A stretch of 64,000 bases of DNA from Kingdonia uniflora (Eukaryota > Streptophyta > Magnoliopsida > Ranunculales > Circaeasteraceae), in assembly GCA_014058105.1 (NCBI GenBank), contig JACGCM010000779.1, positions 2,046,001 to 2,110,000 of the forward strand, read 5' to 3'. The first letter of the stretch is position 1, and every line of letters begins with the position of its first letter. The notes below the pieces were generated by a model. It was not told the DNA's origin and did not search any database. It worked only from the letters and a program-made list of their open reading frames with translations. The position numbers and the translations under genes are program-made. Shown one piece after another: positions 47,801 through 57,396 of this stretch.

Positions 47801-49363
47801 GGATGTTTGTGTATGTACACTCTGTCTTGCGACCAAAGCGTGTTTCTTGGCCGGTAGGCCAAGGGGGCACTGGCTCTCTTGAGTTTGCAGGTGTCTTTTC
47901 TGCAAGTTTTTCAGTATGCTTCTGTCGATCTGTTTCCCAATTAGGGTACTGATGTTATGAGTCCCTGCTAACTATTATGCAGAAGGAACTAGACGTTGCT
48001 AGAGAGAGAGAAGAGCAGACTCTTTTGTATAATGTTGAGTATGCAGAAGAATATGAGGCTTTGATCTCTCAGTATGAAGATCGATTGGATGATAATGTGA
48101 AGCCTTCTCTAAAGCTCGTAGAAGCTAAGAGGCAAGTCAAGGATAAGACTGCAACACTTTTGAGCAAGGATTTGGCTATGAATCAACTTATCAGCAAACT
48201 TGCTGAGTTGAAGGAAAGAGCGGTGTCAGGTTCTTGGCACGATGCGGAGTTAGCCAAATACCGTATGAGAACATTGAATGATGAGATATCTGATATGAAA
48301 TGTAATATTTGTGCACTGAACCAGCAGTTGTTAAAGAGAGAGATCGACCTGGATACTGTACGAACTAACTTGGCTGTGTCTAAGGTCGATTTTGAAAAAT
48401 GGAAAAGTAATATTTTGGGCAAAGATTTAGAATTGCGTAACTCTGCACAAATACGTGATAGTTTGATCGCCAGGTTAGATCATTTGAAGGCTGATTTGCG
48501 TCGTTATAAAAAAAAAGAGGCTAAGAGCAGGGCTGATTTAGCAGAGGTTCAAGCCAAGAACAAAAGTTTGGTGGACGATTTGGCCCTCGCCCGTAGAAAT
48601 GTGAGGAGGGCGGTGCAACGTCATAAGGAGATGAATGAAAGAATTAATCAACTTTGTGCACGAATTGCCAAATTGGAGCGGGAATTATGTGCGCGGGAAA
48701 TGAAGTATGAGAAGGATCTCAAATTGGAATTGGACAAAAGGGATGGTGAAATTGTTTCTAGCGAGGTAAGTCGAGAGATGAAGGAATTCCTTCGTCAAAA
48801 AGAAGGGTTAGTAGAGAATATGCGTATTGACCTCACAAATTCTTGGCAGAAGTTGATAGACCTTACGAGGCAGATGAGTGAACGTATTGATCAATTAACA
48901 GTGGAGTTGGCTAAATCAAAAGCTCATCGTTTGAGGGATAAAAAGCGTACTACTGTTACTCACCAATCCTTTAAGGAACTAGTAGTTCATGAGCAAGATA
49001 AATGTGATGGTGAAATTTTGCATCAACGGCAATTAAACGCTTTGGTTACATTTTTTGTCGAGGAAATAAAAATTTTGTAGGTTGAGGGATTTGATGCAAG
49101 ATTGCTTCTTTGGGAGGACTTGTGTATGTAAACTCGATATCTCGAGCATAGATCCGATCGGGGTTATGGATCGTGGTATTGGGACCACGCCGGCTGAACA
49201 GATAGCTTAAGGGAGAGAAATTGTTGCTGAACGAGCTCCAGAATACATGGCATCTAGGACTGAATTAGGGGGAAGCTCAAGTGCAGTTTCACCTACTCCT
49301 GCTGTGGGAGGAAGGTCGACTGCTCTTCCATCAAGAAAATCTAGCATAATTAGAAAGAAATAG
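44897..49363 (+). pseudogene. Tat-B antisense gene (aORF), multi-exon, nearly readable
   Basis: It runs on the plus strand, opposite to pol. Exon blocks: 44897 to about 45350 (Ser/Arg/Lys-rich); about 45775-46387, with FREFCKAKSSVDGIWGYAFR, GGDYLYLLPDLAKEKK, LTLPLSNLAKSVMNMIWACP and AGRVWNGNLSWV, resembling the plant 'putative gypsy type transposon' family (PF04195-like); 46481-47033, with CFIDSVAKEGTELEVALKNL and a basic KRRKV stretch; 47101-47504; 47633-47713; and 47983-49363, a long coiled coil ending TFFVEEIKIL, GIGTTPAEQIA and GREIVAERAPEYMASR. Introns at 46388-46480, 47034-47100, 47505-47632 and 47714-47982 have GT/AG ends and match Tat-C. Defects include TGA at 45982, TGA at 46678, TAG at 47195, TAG at 47711 and a frameshift near 49080. 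The role is unknown; coiled coil plus basic stretch could suit nucleic-acid or protein binding (inference). Confidence 0.7.
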
Positions 49364-49610
49364 ACTTAAATACTGATAACGAGTACCTTATGTAATTAAC
49401 AGATGCTGATGCTTCAGTGACTGACTGAATTGATCAGTGTTCGATGTAGGCCCTTGAGAGTAGCGTTGTAATTTGAAATGTTGATAATGGAAACTAACAT
49501 ATTTTTTTTACCTGCAGCAGATGTTATTCGCTGGTTTGACCCATCGAATTAGAAGAAGTCGGTGGGTGTAGAAGTAAGTATTATCTGTGTTTCAACCCTT
49601 GGACTTTAGG

Positions 49611-50852
49611 GAGGCTTATCGGCAGCGAGCAAGTATTTTCCTTACTCGTGCTTTAGGCTTGTTATCTTCAGGCTAAGAGGTTCGTTATGGCCCCCGCCTT
49701 CGGATGTATGAGTATCCTCAGGAGTTAGGCTAGTATTATCTATGCCATTACCAATGTTAAATGTTAGAGCTTATCGGCAGCGAGCAAGTTTTTTCCTCAC
49801 TTGTGCTTTAGGCTTGTTATCTTCAGGTTAAGAGGTTCGTTATGGCCCCCGCCTTCGGATGTATGAGTATCTTCACGAGTTAGGCTAGTATTATCTATGC
49901 CTTTACCAATGTTGGATGTTGGAGTTTATCGGCAGCGAGCAAGTTTTTTCCTCACTCGCGCTTTAGGCTTGTTATCTTCAGGCTAAGAGGTTCGTTATGG
50001 CCCCCCGCCTTCGGACGTATGAGTTTCTTCAGGAATTAGGCTAGTATTATCTATGCCATTACCAATGTTAGATGTTGGAGCTTATCGGCAGCGAGCAAGT
50101 TTTTTCCTCACTCGTGCTTTAGGCTTGTTATCTTCAGGCTAAGAGGTTCGTTATGGCCCCCGCCTTCGGATGTATGAGTATCCTCAGGAGTTAGGCCAGT
50201 ATTATCTATGCCTTTACCAATGTTGGATGTTGGAGCTTATCGGCAGCGAGTAAGTTTTTTCCTCACTCGTGTTTTAGGCTTATTATCTTCAGGCTAAGAG
50301 GTTCGTTATGGACCCCACCTTCGGATGTATGAGTATTCTCAGGAGTTAGGCTAGTATTATCTATGCCATTACTAATGTTGGATGTTGGAGCTTATCTGGA
50401 GCGAGCAAGTTTTTTCCTCACTCGTACTTTAGGCTTGTTATCTTCAGGCTAAGAGGTTCGTTATGGCCCCCACCTTTGGATATATGAGTATCCTCAGGAG
50501 TTAGGCTAGTATTATCTATGCCATTACCAATGTTGGATGTTGGATCTTATCGGCAGCAAGCAAGTTTTTTCCTCACTCGTGCTTTAGGCTTGTTATCTTC
50601 AGGCTAAGAGGTTCGTTATGGCCCCCGCCTTCGGATGTATGAGTATCCTCAGGAGTTAGGCTAGTATTATCTATGTCATTACCAATGTGGATGTTGGAGC
50701 TTATCGGCAGGGAGCAAGTTTTTTCCTCACTCGTGCTTTAGGCTTGTTATCTTCAGGCTATGAGGTTCGTTGTGGGCCCCCGCCTTTGGATGTATGAGTA
50801 TCCTCAGAAGTTAGGCTAGTATTATCTATGTCATTACCAATGTTGGATGTTG
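49611..50852. repeat. Tandem array, about 155 bp x 8, in Tat-B
   Basis: The mark cttatcggcagcgagcaag recurs at 49615, 49770, 49925, 50081, 50236, 50391, 50546 and 50700, with spacing of 154-156 bp. Each monomer contains ctcactcgtgctttaggc, ttcaggctaagaggttcg, cgccttcggatgtatgag and tagtattatctatgcc. Monomers are highly alike with few differences. The array lies between the end of the antisense gene and the end of pol, so it is in the element's 3' non-coding part. Confidence 0.95.
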
Positions 50853-51049
50853 GTTTTACCCTTAGGTATCGAGCTAGTATAAACTGTTTCAACCCTTGGG
50901 TGGAGATGGATGGAGATGAAGTGGAATTGTGTAGCAGAGATTCTTGTGATAAAAAATAGATTTCATTGAATGAAAAAAAAAATTTGTACATACATTGGAG
51001 GTGAAACCTCGAGGTGGATTGGGCGTTGCTGAGTAACGGAAGAGCTGTC

Positions 51050-52350
51050 CAGCGTCGATATAACTTTAATCTTCTTGTATTCCATAGATTTGGAATTTTG
51101 TCATCGGCTTCCGTCATGAGATAGTATGAACCCAGACCAGTTCGACATATGACCATCAAAGGACCTTCCCAATTTTCTGCTAGCTTCCCAGCATGTGGAT
51201 CTTTTCTGTTATCTGGGATTTCTCGAAGGACCCAGTCGTTAATAGCGAACTCCCGAGTGCAAACTCGTTTGTTGTATGAATTTGCCGGTGTTTGATGATA
51301 TCGACCAAGATTTACGATAGCTTGATATCGTGTCTCGTCGATCCAATTGAGGTTGCAAGTCAATTCGAACTCATTTTTTTTGTCTGTGAGCTCGTGGTCT
51401 CTTACAGGATGGTAGTACTTTGTTGGTATCACTTCTTCAGTTCCATAGGCAAGTAGAAAAGGAGAGCACTGTGTTGACTTCCAGGGCGTAGTCCGATAAG
51501 CCCATAAGGCGTGAGGTAATTCACGTATCCAGTTTCCCTTCTTCTGTGGCATAAGGCACTTTTTGAGACCATCCACGATGAATTTGTTTGTGATCTCCGC
51601 ATGTCCGTTTCCCTGGGGGTAATACGGGTTTGATGGAGAATGGATTATGTTGTGTTTGTTGAGAAATGCTACGACCTTGGCTCCAATGAACTGAGGGTCG
51701 TTATCGATACGGATCAAATGGGGACAACCGAATCTTGTGATGATATGCTGCCAAATGAAAGAAATGACCTCTTCTTCTCGAGTTCTGCATAGAGGAACTG
51801 CTTCGACCCATTTAGTGAAGTACTCTGTGGCCACAAGGAGAAATTTCCTGTTACCAGGAGAATTGGGGAATTCACCAACTAAATCGAGTGCCCATCGTTT
51901 GAACGGCCAATACACCTTACTGGCATGGAGTTCGAGGGCAGGGGCCCTAATTTGATTCCCATGACGCTGACATGCGTCATATTTCCGTAAGTATTCTTCA
52001 GCTTGCTTATGCATCCCTGGCCAGAACACTCTTTGGGTAATAGCTCTGTTAACAAGAGCTCGTTCTGTGGTATGGGATCCGCAGGTACCTTCATGTAGAT
52101 CATGAAGCATCTCATCGGAAAGTTCCTTAGAGAAGCACTTGAGGTATGGACCAGTGACTGAACGTTTGCAAAGATTACCATTTGGTTGGACTGTGTAGCA
52201 CTTTAAATTCTCGATGATGTGTCTGCGCTGCTGTGGATCATCTGGTAGTGGCCCATTGTATGAGTTATCCGGACCGAGATAAGTAACGAATGGTTTCCTC
52301 CAATCATCTTCTGCCATCTCATCGCCCCCAGTGTTAATCGCATATATTGT
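51050..52350 (-). CDS. Tat-B integrase (long open frame)
   Basis: The frame is open from 52317 (MAEDDWRKPFVTYLGPDNS) to well past the family end. The zinc-binding part has LHEGTCGSHTTERALVNRAI and YDACQRHG. The catalytic core keeps WALDLVGEF (Asp 145), LIRIDNDPQF (Asp 205) and NGHAEITNK (Glu 241), giving 35 residues between the second Asp and the Glu, as DDE integrases require. The C-terminal part has TTPWKSTQCSPFLLAYGTEE and KLAENWEGPL, ending near RRLKLYRRW (about 51060). The open frame continues to 50758 into the tandem array, probably by chance. One zinc-ligand Cys is Tyr (residue 113; Tat-A has Cys there). The enzyme would insert element DNA into the nucleus-located genome, but loss of a zinc ligand makes activity doubtful. 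Confidence 0.8.
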
Positions 52351-52386
52351 AGTACGATTAATACTGGGGCAAGAAATAACTTCGAT

Positions 52387-52880
52387 TTAAAGGTGTCTTG
52401 ATTCTGTACCTAATACTCTGGCTAAGTATGCCAAGAAGTCGGTGTAGCGATTCTTTCCTCGAGGGAGGTATTCGAGCGTAACTTTGTAAAATTTGTTTAG
52501 CTTTTCTGTAACCAGAACTGCGTAATCGACCATGATGTCGTTCCTCTTGTAATGTTCTGAGTAGTGATGAACGATTAGAAGAGAGTCTGTGTAGGCCAAG
52601 ATTTCAGTGATTCCGAGTTTGAGAGCCATATCCAGACCACGAATGAGTGCCTCGTATTCTGTAACATTGTTCGAGGCTTCGATGTCGAGATGGATGGATT
52701 TCTCGATTTCGTCATTGGAAGGTGTAATGAGAACGATCCCAATTCCTGCTGAACCATCAGTGAGGAGCCTCCACCCTTTTTGAGATATCCATGATGCTCG
52801 ATCATTAAAAAATTTGGAGGGTGGTAACTCATCTGCTGCATCTTCGGCGAGATCTGGATCATGTTCTTCCCAGTCAGGAT
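52387..52880 (-). pseudogene. Tat-B archaeal-like RNase H domain
   Basis: On the minus strand RWRLLTDGSAG, GIGIVLITPSNDEIEKS, EASNNVTEYEALIRGLDMAL and LAYTDSLLIVHHYSEHYK are read across two frames, then LEYLPRGKNRYTDFLAYLAR. The TDGS and TDS aspartates and the TEYEA glutamate of the RNase H fold are present. The frame changes once near 52630. Confidence 0.75.
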
Positions 52881-52959
52881 TTGATACTGGAAAGCTTGCT
52901 AGGAAATCAGCAACTGCTTGACCCTTTTCTGAAATTCGTTGCTCGAATTTGATTTCGTG

Positions 52960-52971
52960 CCCCCCCCCCCC
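52960..52971. repeat. Homopolymer of 12 C within Tat-B pol
   Basis: Twelve consecutive C on the plus strand (G on the coding strand) sit where Tat-A encodes SLGEHDIEF. The run breaks the frame. Such runs mutate easily and are also prone to sequencing error. Confidence 0.8.
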
Positions 52972-52975
52972 AAAC

Positions 52976-54364
52976 TAACGGACCACTGCTGCACTTGTCT
53001 GGATTTCTCTTTCTTAGACAATACTTCCCAAGTGGGTAATTTATCATGACTATGACAGGATGCGCTTAAAAATAGTGTTTGAGCTTTTGTGCGGTGTAAA
53101 TGAGAGTTAAAAGTAATCTTTTAATTTTAGAGTACCTCGTTTCCGCTGGAGTAAGTGTTTTGCTGATGAAGAAGATCGGTTTCTCAATTTTTCCTTCGAG
53201 CCAAATAAGAACCGAGCTGAGAGATGCATCTGTAACTGCGAGGTAGATAATCAGTTCCTCATTGCCTATCGGAGTGCTCATGATTGGAGCCCTCCCTAGG
53301 TAAGTTTTGAGTTCCTGAAAAGCTGCCTCGCATTCTTGTGTCCAGTTGATATCTTCATTCTTTGAACATTTGCCTCATTGAGTGGAACCTCTGAGTAGCA
53401 TAAATAACCATCTGCATCGGTCCGAGGGTTTGGATACGAATTTTTTGATTGCTGCAATCTTTCTTATGAGCTTTTGTACATCCTTCTTTGTTGATGGTGA
53501 AGGCATGTCCAGAAGAACTCGAATTTAATCTGGATCTGCTTCCATTCCTTTCTTGCTGATAAGATGACCCAAGAACTTTCCCGAGTGAACACCGAACTGG
53601 CATTTTTCAGGATTAAGCTTCATTTTGTAGGATCGCAATATACTGAATACGGTAGAGAGATGAGAGATGTGATCTTCTTTCTTTAGGCTCTTGCAAAACA
53701 TGTCGTCAATATAGACTTCGACTGTTTCTCCCAAGTTTTCTTTGAACATACTTGTCACCAGCCTTTGGTAAATGGCTCCAGCATTCTTAAGGCCGAATGG
53801 CATAACCTTGTAACAATAGAGACTTCTTTATGTAAAAAATGTAGTCTTTTCTTGATCTGCTTCTAAGAGTGGAATCTGATTGTACCCCAAAGCGGCGTCC
53901 ATCATGGACAAGAGTTCATGACCTGCTGTAGAGTCGAGGATCTGATGAATGATCAGAAGAGGGAAACTGTCTTTTGGCGTGTGTTTGTTAAGATCTGTAA
54001 AATCCACACAGACCCGAACCTTCCCATTCTTCTTTAGAACAACAACGATATTAGGAATCCAGTCTGGGTACTTAGCATTTCGAATAAAACTGACCTCGAT
54101 AAGTTTGTCGATCTCCTTGTTTACCTTGTCTCTAAGTCTTGGAGATAACCTGCATTGCTTCTGCATTACTGCTGTGATGCCTTCGCGGATATTTAAAATA
54201 TGGCAAGACTTTGAGGGGTCTACGCCTGGCATTTCTTGGAAGTTCCATGCAAAAACATTTTTGTTGGATTGGAGGAAAGAAATAAGAGCTTCTTTCTCTG
54301 TTTGAATTAATTTCGTACCAATATAAGTACCTCGGTTAACTCCATCGATCTGGACGTATTCCAT
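52976..54364 (-). pseudogene. Tat-B reverse transcriptase and RNase H
   Basis: From 54364: GVDPSKSCHILNI, then PDWIPNIVVVLKKNGKVRVC, DFTDLNKHTPKDSFPLLI, MMDAALGYNQIPLLEADQEK and TTFFT, then a stop at 53828. From 53803: MPFGLKNAGAIYQRLVTSMF and VEVYIDDMFCKSLKKEDH (YIDDM near 53711), then KLNPEKCQFGVHSGKFLGHL. RNase H follows at 53281-53066 (IGNEELIIYLAVTDASLSSV, ETRYSKIKRLLLTLIYTAQK). The catalytic Asp pair is kept. The frame is lost at about 53825 and 53500, so the polyprotein is broken. Confidence 0.8.
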
Positions 54365-54669
54365 AGGCTCGCCTGGAGAAGACTGATCATCGAGGTGATC
54401 AGCCTTCTGTGATTGCTATGCAGCAATCTGGTCAAGAACTGGCGAGACGGTATTCTCACAAGCTTGAGAGAGTTTCTGACTTCCTTTGATTTCATAAATA
54501 CCGTTGTTATGTTTGAAACGGAGTACTTGGTAGAATGTGGATGGGATGGCCTCCATATTGTGCAGCCAACGGCGTCCTAGTATCCCCAAATACCTTGATT
54601 TGGCATTGATGACGTAAAAAATAACATCGATAGTGGTAGGCCCTGCTATGATCGGGAGAGTAATCTTCC

Positions 54670-55027
54670 CAACTCATACTTCTGTGAACCCATTAAACCC
54701 ACTGATGCTTGTCTCGCTTTGAACGACCTGATCTGAGAGTCCCATCTGGTCAATCGTGCTCTGGAAAAGGATCTCAATCCCACTTCCTGTGTCCACCATC
54801 ATGGTGTGCATTACAAAGTTTCTCATTTTGAGCATAATTACTAGTGCGTCATGATGAGGATACTTCACATGTCTTGTGTCGCAGTCTTCGAAGGAGATTC
54901 CCTTTCGACGACTGCTTGACTCTGGGAGGAGCTTGGCTTCCTTGGCCTGGACAGCAAGGTCACAACACTCACCCAACTTCCTCCACTTGATTCTATTAGA
55001 ATTCGAAACCTGATTGATCTCGATCAT
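54670..55027 (-). pseudogene. Tat-B protease region
   Basis: IMLKMRNFVMHTMMVDTGSG has the aspartic protease active-site DTG with its Asp at 54793. It is followed by IEILFQSTIDQMGLSDQVVQ and ETSISGFNGF. The frame stops at 54674. It would have cut the gag-pol polyprotein. Confidence 0.75.
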
Positions 55028-56716
55028 ATTGTTACAGTAGAGATGATATAGATGCTTCTCCTCTACTTGTTCTGTTGCTTAAGTCACGTCACCTTGTTTC
55101 AGATAGCTCCCATCTTTATAGCTGGAAAGATAATTAATGTATTCGAGCATCCTCCCTTCCTTAAAAATAATATCCAGGAGCTTCTTCAAACCATATCAAT
55201 TGTCGGTACTGTGGTGCTTAACCTTGTGATATTCGCAATAAGGTCGACCTGCTATTGGATCAAGAGATCGAGCTGGATGGAAACATTTATCTTTCTGGAA
55301 AATAAGATAGATCACGGAAAGCTTGGCATTCAACTTTGGTATGATTGTTCTGGATGGTTTTTGCGACCTCTGATTGTTGTCTCTTCCTGGTTCTATCTTT
55401 GCTCATTTAGGATCGCCTTGATCGCTCGAGATGCGGTTTTTGCTGGAATCTGTAGAAGGAACCTTGGTGCTGTGGACTGCCTTTACGGGTTTACTCGGTT
55501 CAGGCATCATCCGCTCCAGATCGATGTAATTGTTGACTTTCTCGATCATATCTTCGAGAGTCATGGGCTTCTTCAGGAAGAGATACTCTTTAGCTTTGTA
55601 ATTGAACTACAGAGCATTTGTGAATACGGACACGGCTGTCTTCTGATCTAGATTGTCGACCTTAGGAGCCAGTTCGAGAAACTTCTTGGAGAACTCCTCG
55701 AGCTTTTCCCCTTGTGCTTGTTTGAGACTTATAAGAGAATATAAGTTCTCTTCTTTGTCTTTGTTGTGGGCATAAGCCTTGTTGAAGATTTTTTGTAACT
55801 GCTTAAAGGTATGAATCGAACCTTCTGGTAAAGAGTGGAACCAACGGAGAGGTTCATCCTGGAGACTGGTAGCGAAGAGCCGGCAAAGGATGCGATTCAA
55901 ATTAGAATACAAACCCAATGAATCGCGGAATTGTTGAACGTGCTGGCCAGGATCGGTTCCTTTGTATTTGATGATCTTGGGTGTATGAAAACCTGTTGGG
56001 ACATTCATATCAAATAATTCTTTAGCAATTAGACTACCTTGTATTTTATGTGAGTCATCCTTCGCGTCTAAATCTATTGCTTCGATGATCTCCCTGATAC
56101 ACTGGTCCATGAGCTCCAGAGAAATATAATGTTGAGGGATAGAAGCTGCTGGAACTGTCAGAACCGCTTGACGTATGAGTCTAGGAACGTGGTTACCTGT
56201 TTCTTCGCTCATATGTTTAGGATGGGAAGCTCGGTTAGGAGGTCGCAGGACTTCCTCGTGTTGCTTGGAAGGCCTACGATCTCTGCTGATATCTATCTAC
56301 GCCTCCTATCCCAAATGAACTGAGACTATCGGTGCTTGTGGATCCTCACAATGAATCCTGAAAATGTCTGTACTACGTACCTCATGTGGCCCTAACCTCT
56401 CATGAACGGAAACTCTTGAAGTCGTTGGTACTGTCTCGCGTTCTCTCAGGGCTGGTGGTGGTTGGCTGCTCTCTAATGCTTTCAGAGCTGTTTGAAAAGC
56501 AAACATCTGAGCTTCTTGTTTCTTTGTCTCTAAAACTTGAGCTTGACGCTCTCATTTTAACTCCTTCTCGCGGAGCTCTCGATCTGCCAATAGCAGACGC
56601 TCGAGCTGACTCCGCATCTCAGCTTCGGCAATTAAGCTCGCTTGAAGTTCGGCAACCCCATCAGGCCCCCTTGAACTTTCAGGCTGAGCTCCCGTAGATT
56701 GACGTGCTTGAACCAT
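55028..56716 (-). pseudogene. Tat-B gag
   Basis: The ATG at 56716 opens MVQARQSTGAQPESSRGPDG and a coiled-coil N-terminus (LQASLIAEAEMRSQLERLLL), then a stop after ELREKELK (about 56552). The capsid-like retrotransposon gag domain lies at 56212-55607 (IQGSLIAKELFDMNVPTGFH, IIKYKGTDPGQHVQQFRDSL, RWFHSLPEGSIHTFKQLQ, LKQAQGEKLEEFSKKFLEL). A terminal zinc-type motif, YCEYHKVKHHSTDN, lies near 55250-55200. It forms the particle that packages the RNA. A few stops separate the blocks. Confidence 0.8.
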
Positions 56717-56780
56717 AATTGAATATTGCTTGACTGATGAGTATTTATCGTGGCTCTTAAGTATGTAGAAAAACCTTGCG

Positions 56781-56798
56781 TTCCCACAGACGGTGCCA
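56781..56798 (-). promoter_or_regulatory. Tat-B primer-binding site
   Basis: On the minus strand tggcaccgtctgtgggaa lies two bases after the end of the 5' LTR. The sequence and spacing match Tat-A. Confidence 0.8.
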
Positions 56799-56800
56799 AA

Positions 56801-57391
56801 TGAAGGGACCCGATTTTGCAAAGCTCAAAATAACTTGAAATCGATCCTTACACCAAGAGCTACTATGACAAGAATTAAATAAGGGATAATACTTGACATA
56901 GAGGATTTAGCGTGGAAAACCTGAAAATAGGTAAAAACCCACGACCTCGAGTGGAGGATTTTGCTAAAGCAGTATTATTGCTTGAGAGAGAGAGAGAGTC
57001 TGATTACAAGAGTTAATCTAAGAAAAGATAGCTAGAGATCAGTTAATTGTATGCATCGAATTATCTGCTGACCGTCCTTGTTTCCTTAGAAGCTCTGCTC
57101 TTTAATAGACTCTGCTCTCAGCTTGACATCGTGCTTGAACACGTTCTCCTGAAAGTGGGAGTCATGGGAAATTGAATGTGTAACTGCTAGCTCGTGGGAG
57201 ACAGGTGTATGTTGACTTGTTTTGCTTACATCTGTTGTGGACGACCCACGTTCTGCTTGAGTTTGTGGTCGATATGTAACTGTTGACGTGTATGTTTATG
57301 CGTCAGTCTGGTACTGGATAAGATCGAGTCTTTTGGAGCTCGAGGTATAGATGAGATCGAGTGTCCATAGCTCGAGGGATAAGTCCCTACA
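56801..57391 (-). repeat. Tat-B 5' LTR (591 bp)
   Basis: On the minus strand it starts TGTAGGGACTTATCCCTCGA at 57391 and ends CCCTTCA at 56801. It aligns over its full length with 42455-43044. Confidence 0.9.
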
Positions 57392-57396
57392 AGTAG
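57392..57396. repeat. Tat-B target-site duplication (right, agtag)
   Basis: It matches ggtag at 42450-42454 at four of five positions. Tat-C antisense-gene sequence resumes directly after it. Confidence 0.75.

Larger units (their letters stand above)
42455..57391 (-). mobile_element. Complete Tat-clade Ty3/gypsy retrotransposon Tat-B (14.9 kb)
   Basis: It is oriented on the minus strand: 5' LTR (57391-56801), PBS, gag, protease, RT, RNase H, archaeal-like RNase H, integrase, a tandem-repeat array, an antisense gene on the plus strand, a polypurine tract, and the 3' LTR (43044-42455). It has a near-perfect 5-bp target duplication and is inserted in Tat-C. It is the best-preserved Tat copy: integrase is open for over 400 family residues. 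The two LTRs differ at many places by eye, so it is not very recent. Confidence 0.9.

Noticed and set aside
49611..50852. CRISPR-like regular repeats
   Set aside because: The units are contiguous 155-bp tandem monomers without unique spacers, in a plant retrotransposon.
50758..51050. C-terminal extension of the Tat-B integrase ORF into the tandem array
   Set aside because: Family homology ends near 51060, and the remainder is read through non-coding and repeat sequence.
53949..54305. 118-residue plus-strand ORF
   Set aside because: A shadow of the Tat-B reverse transcriptase on the other strand.
55052..55651. 199-residue plus-strand ORF with hydrophobic stretches
   Set aside because: It lies opposite gag of Tat-B, including the YCxYHK motif. 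The hydrophobic look comes from the complement of a charged protein.
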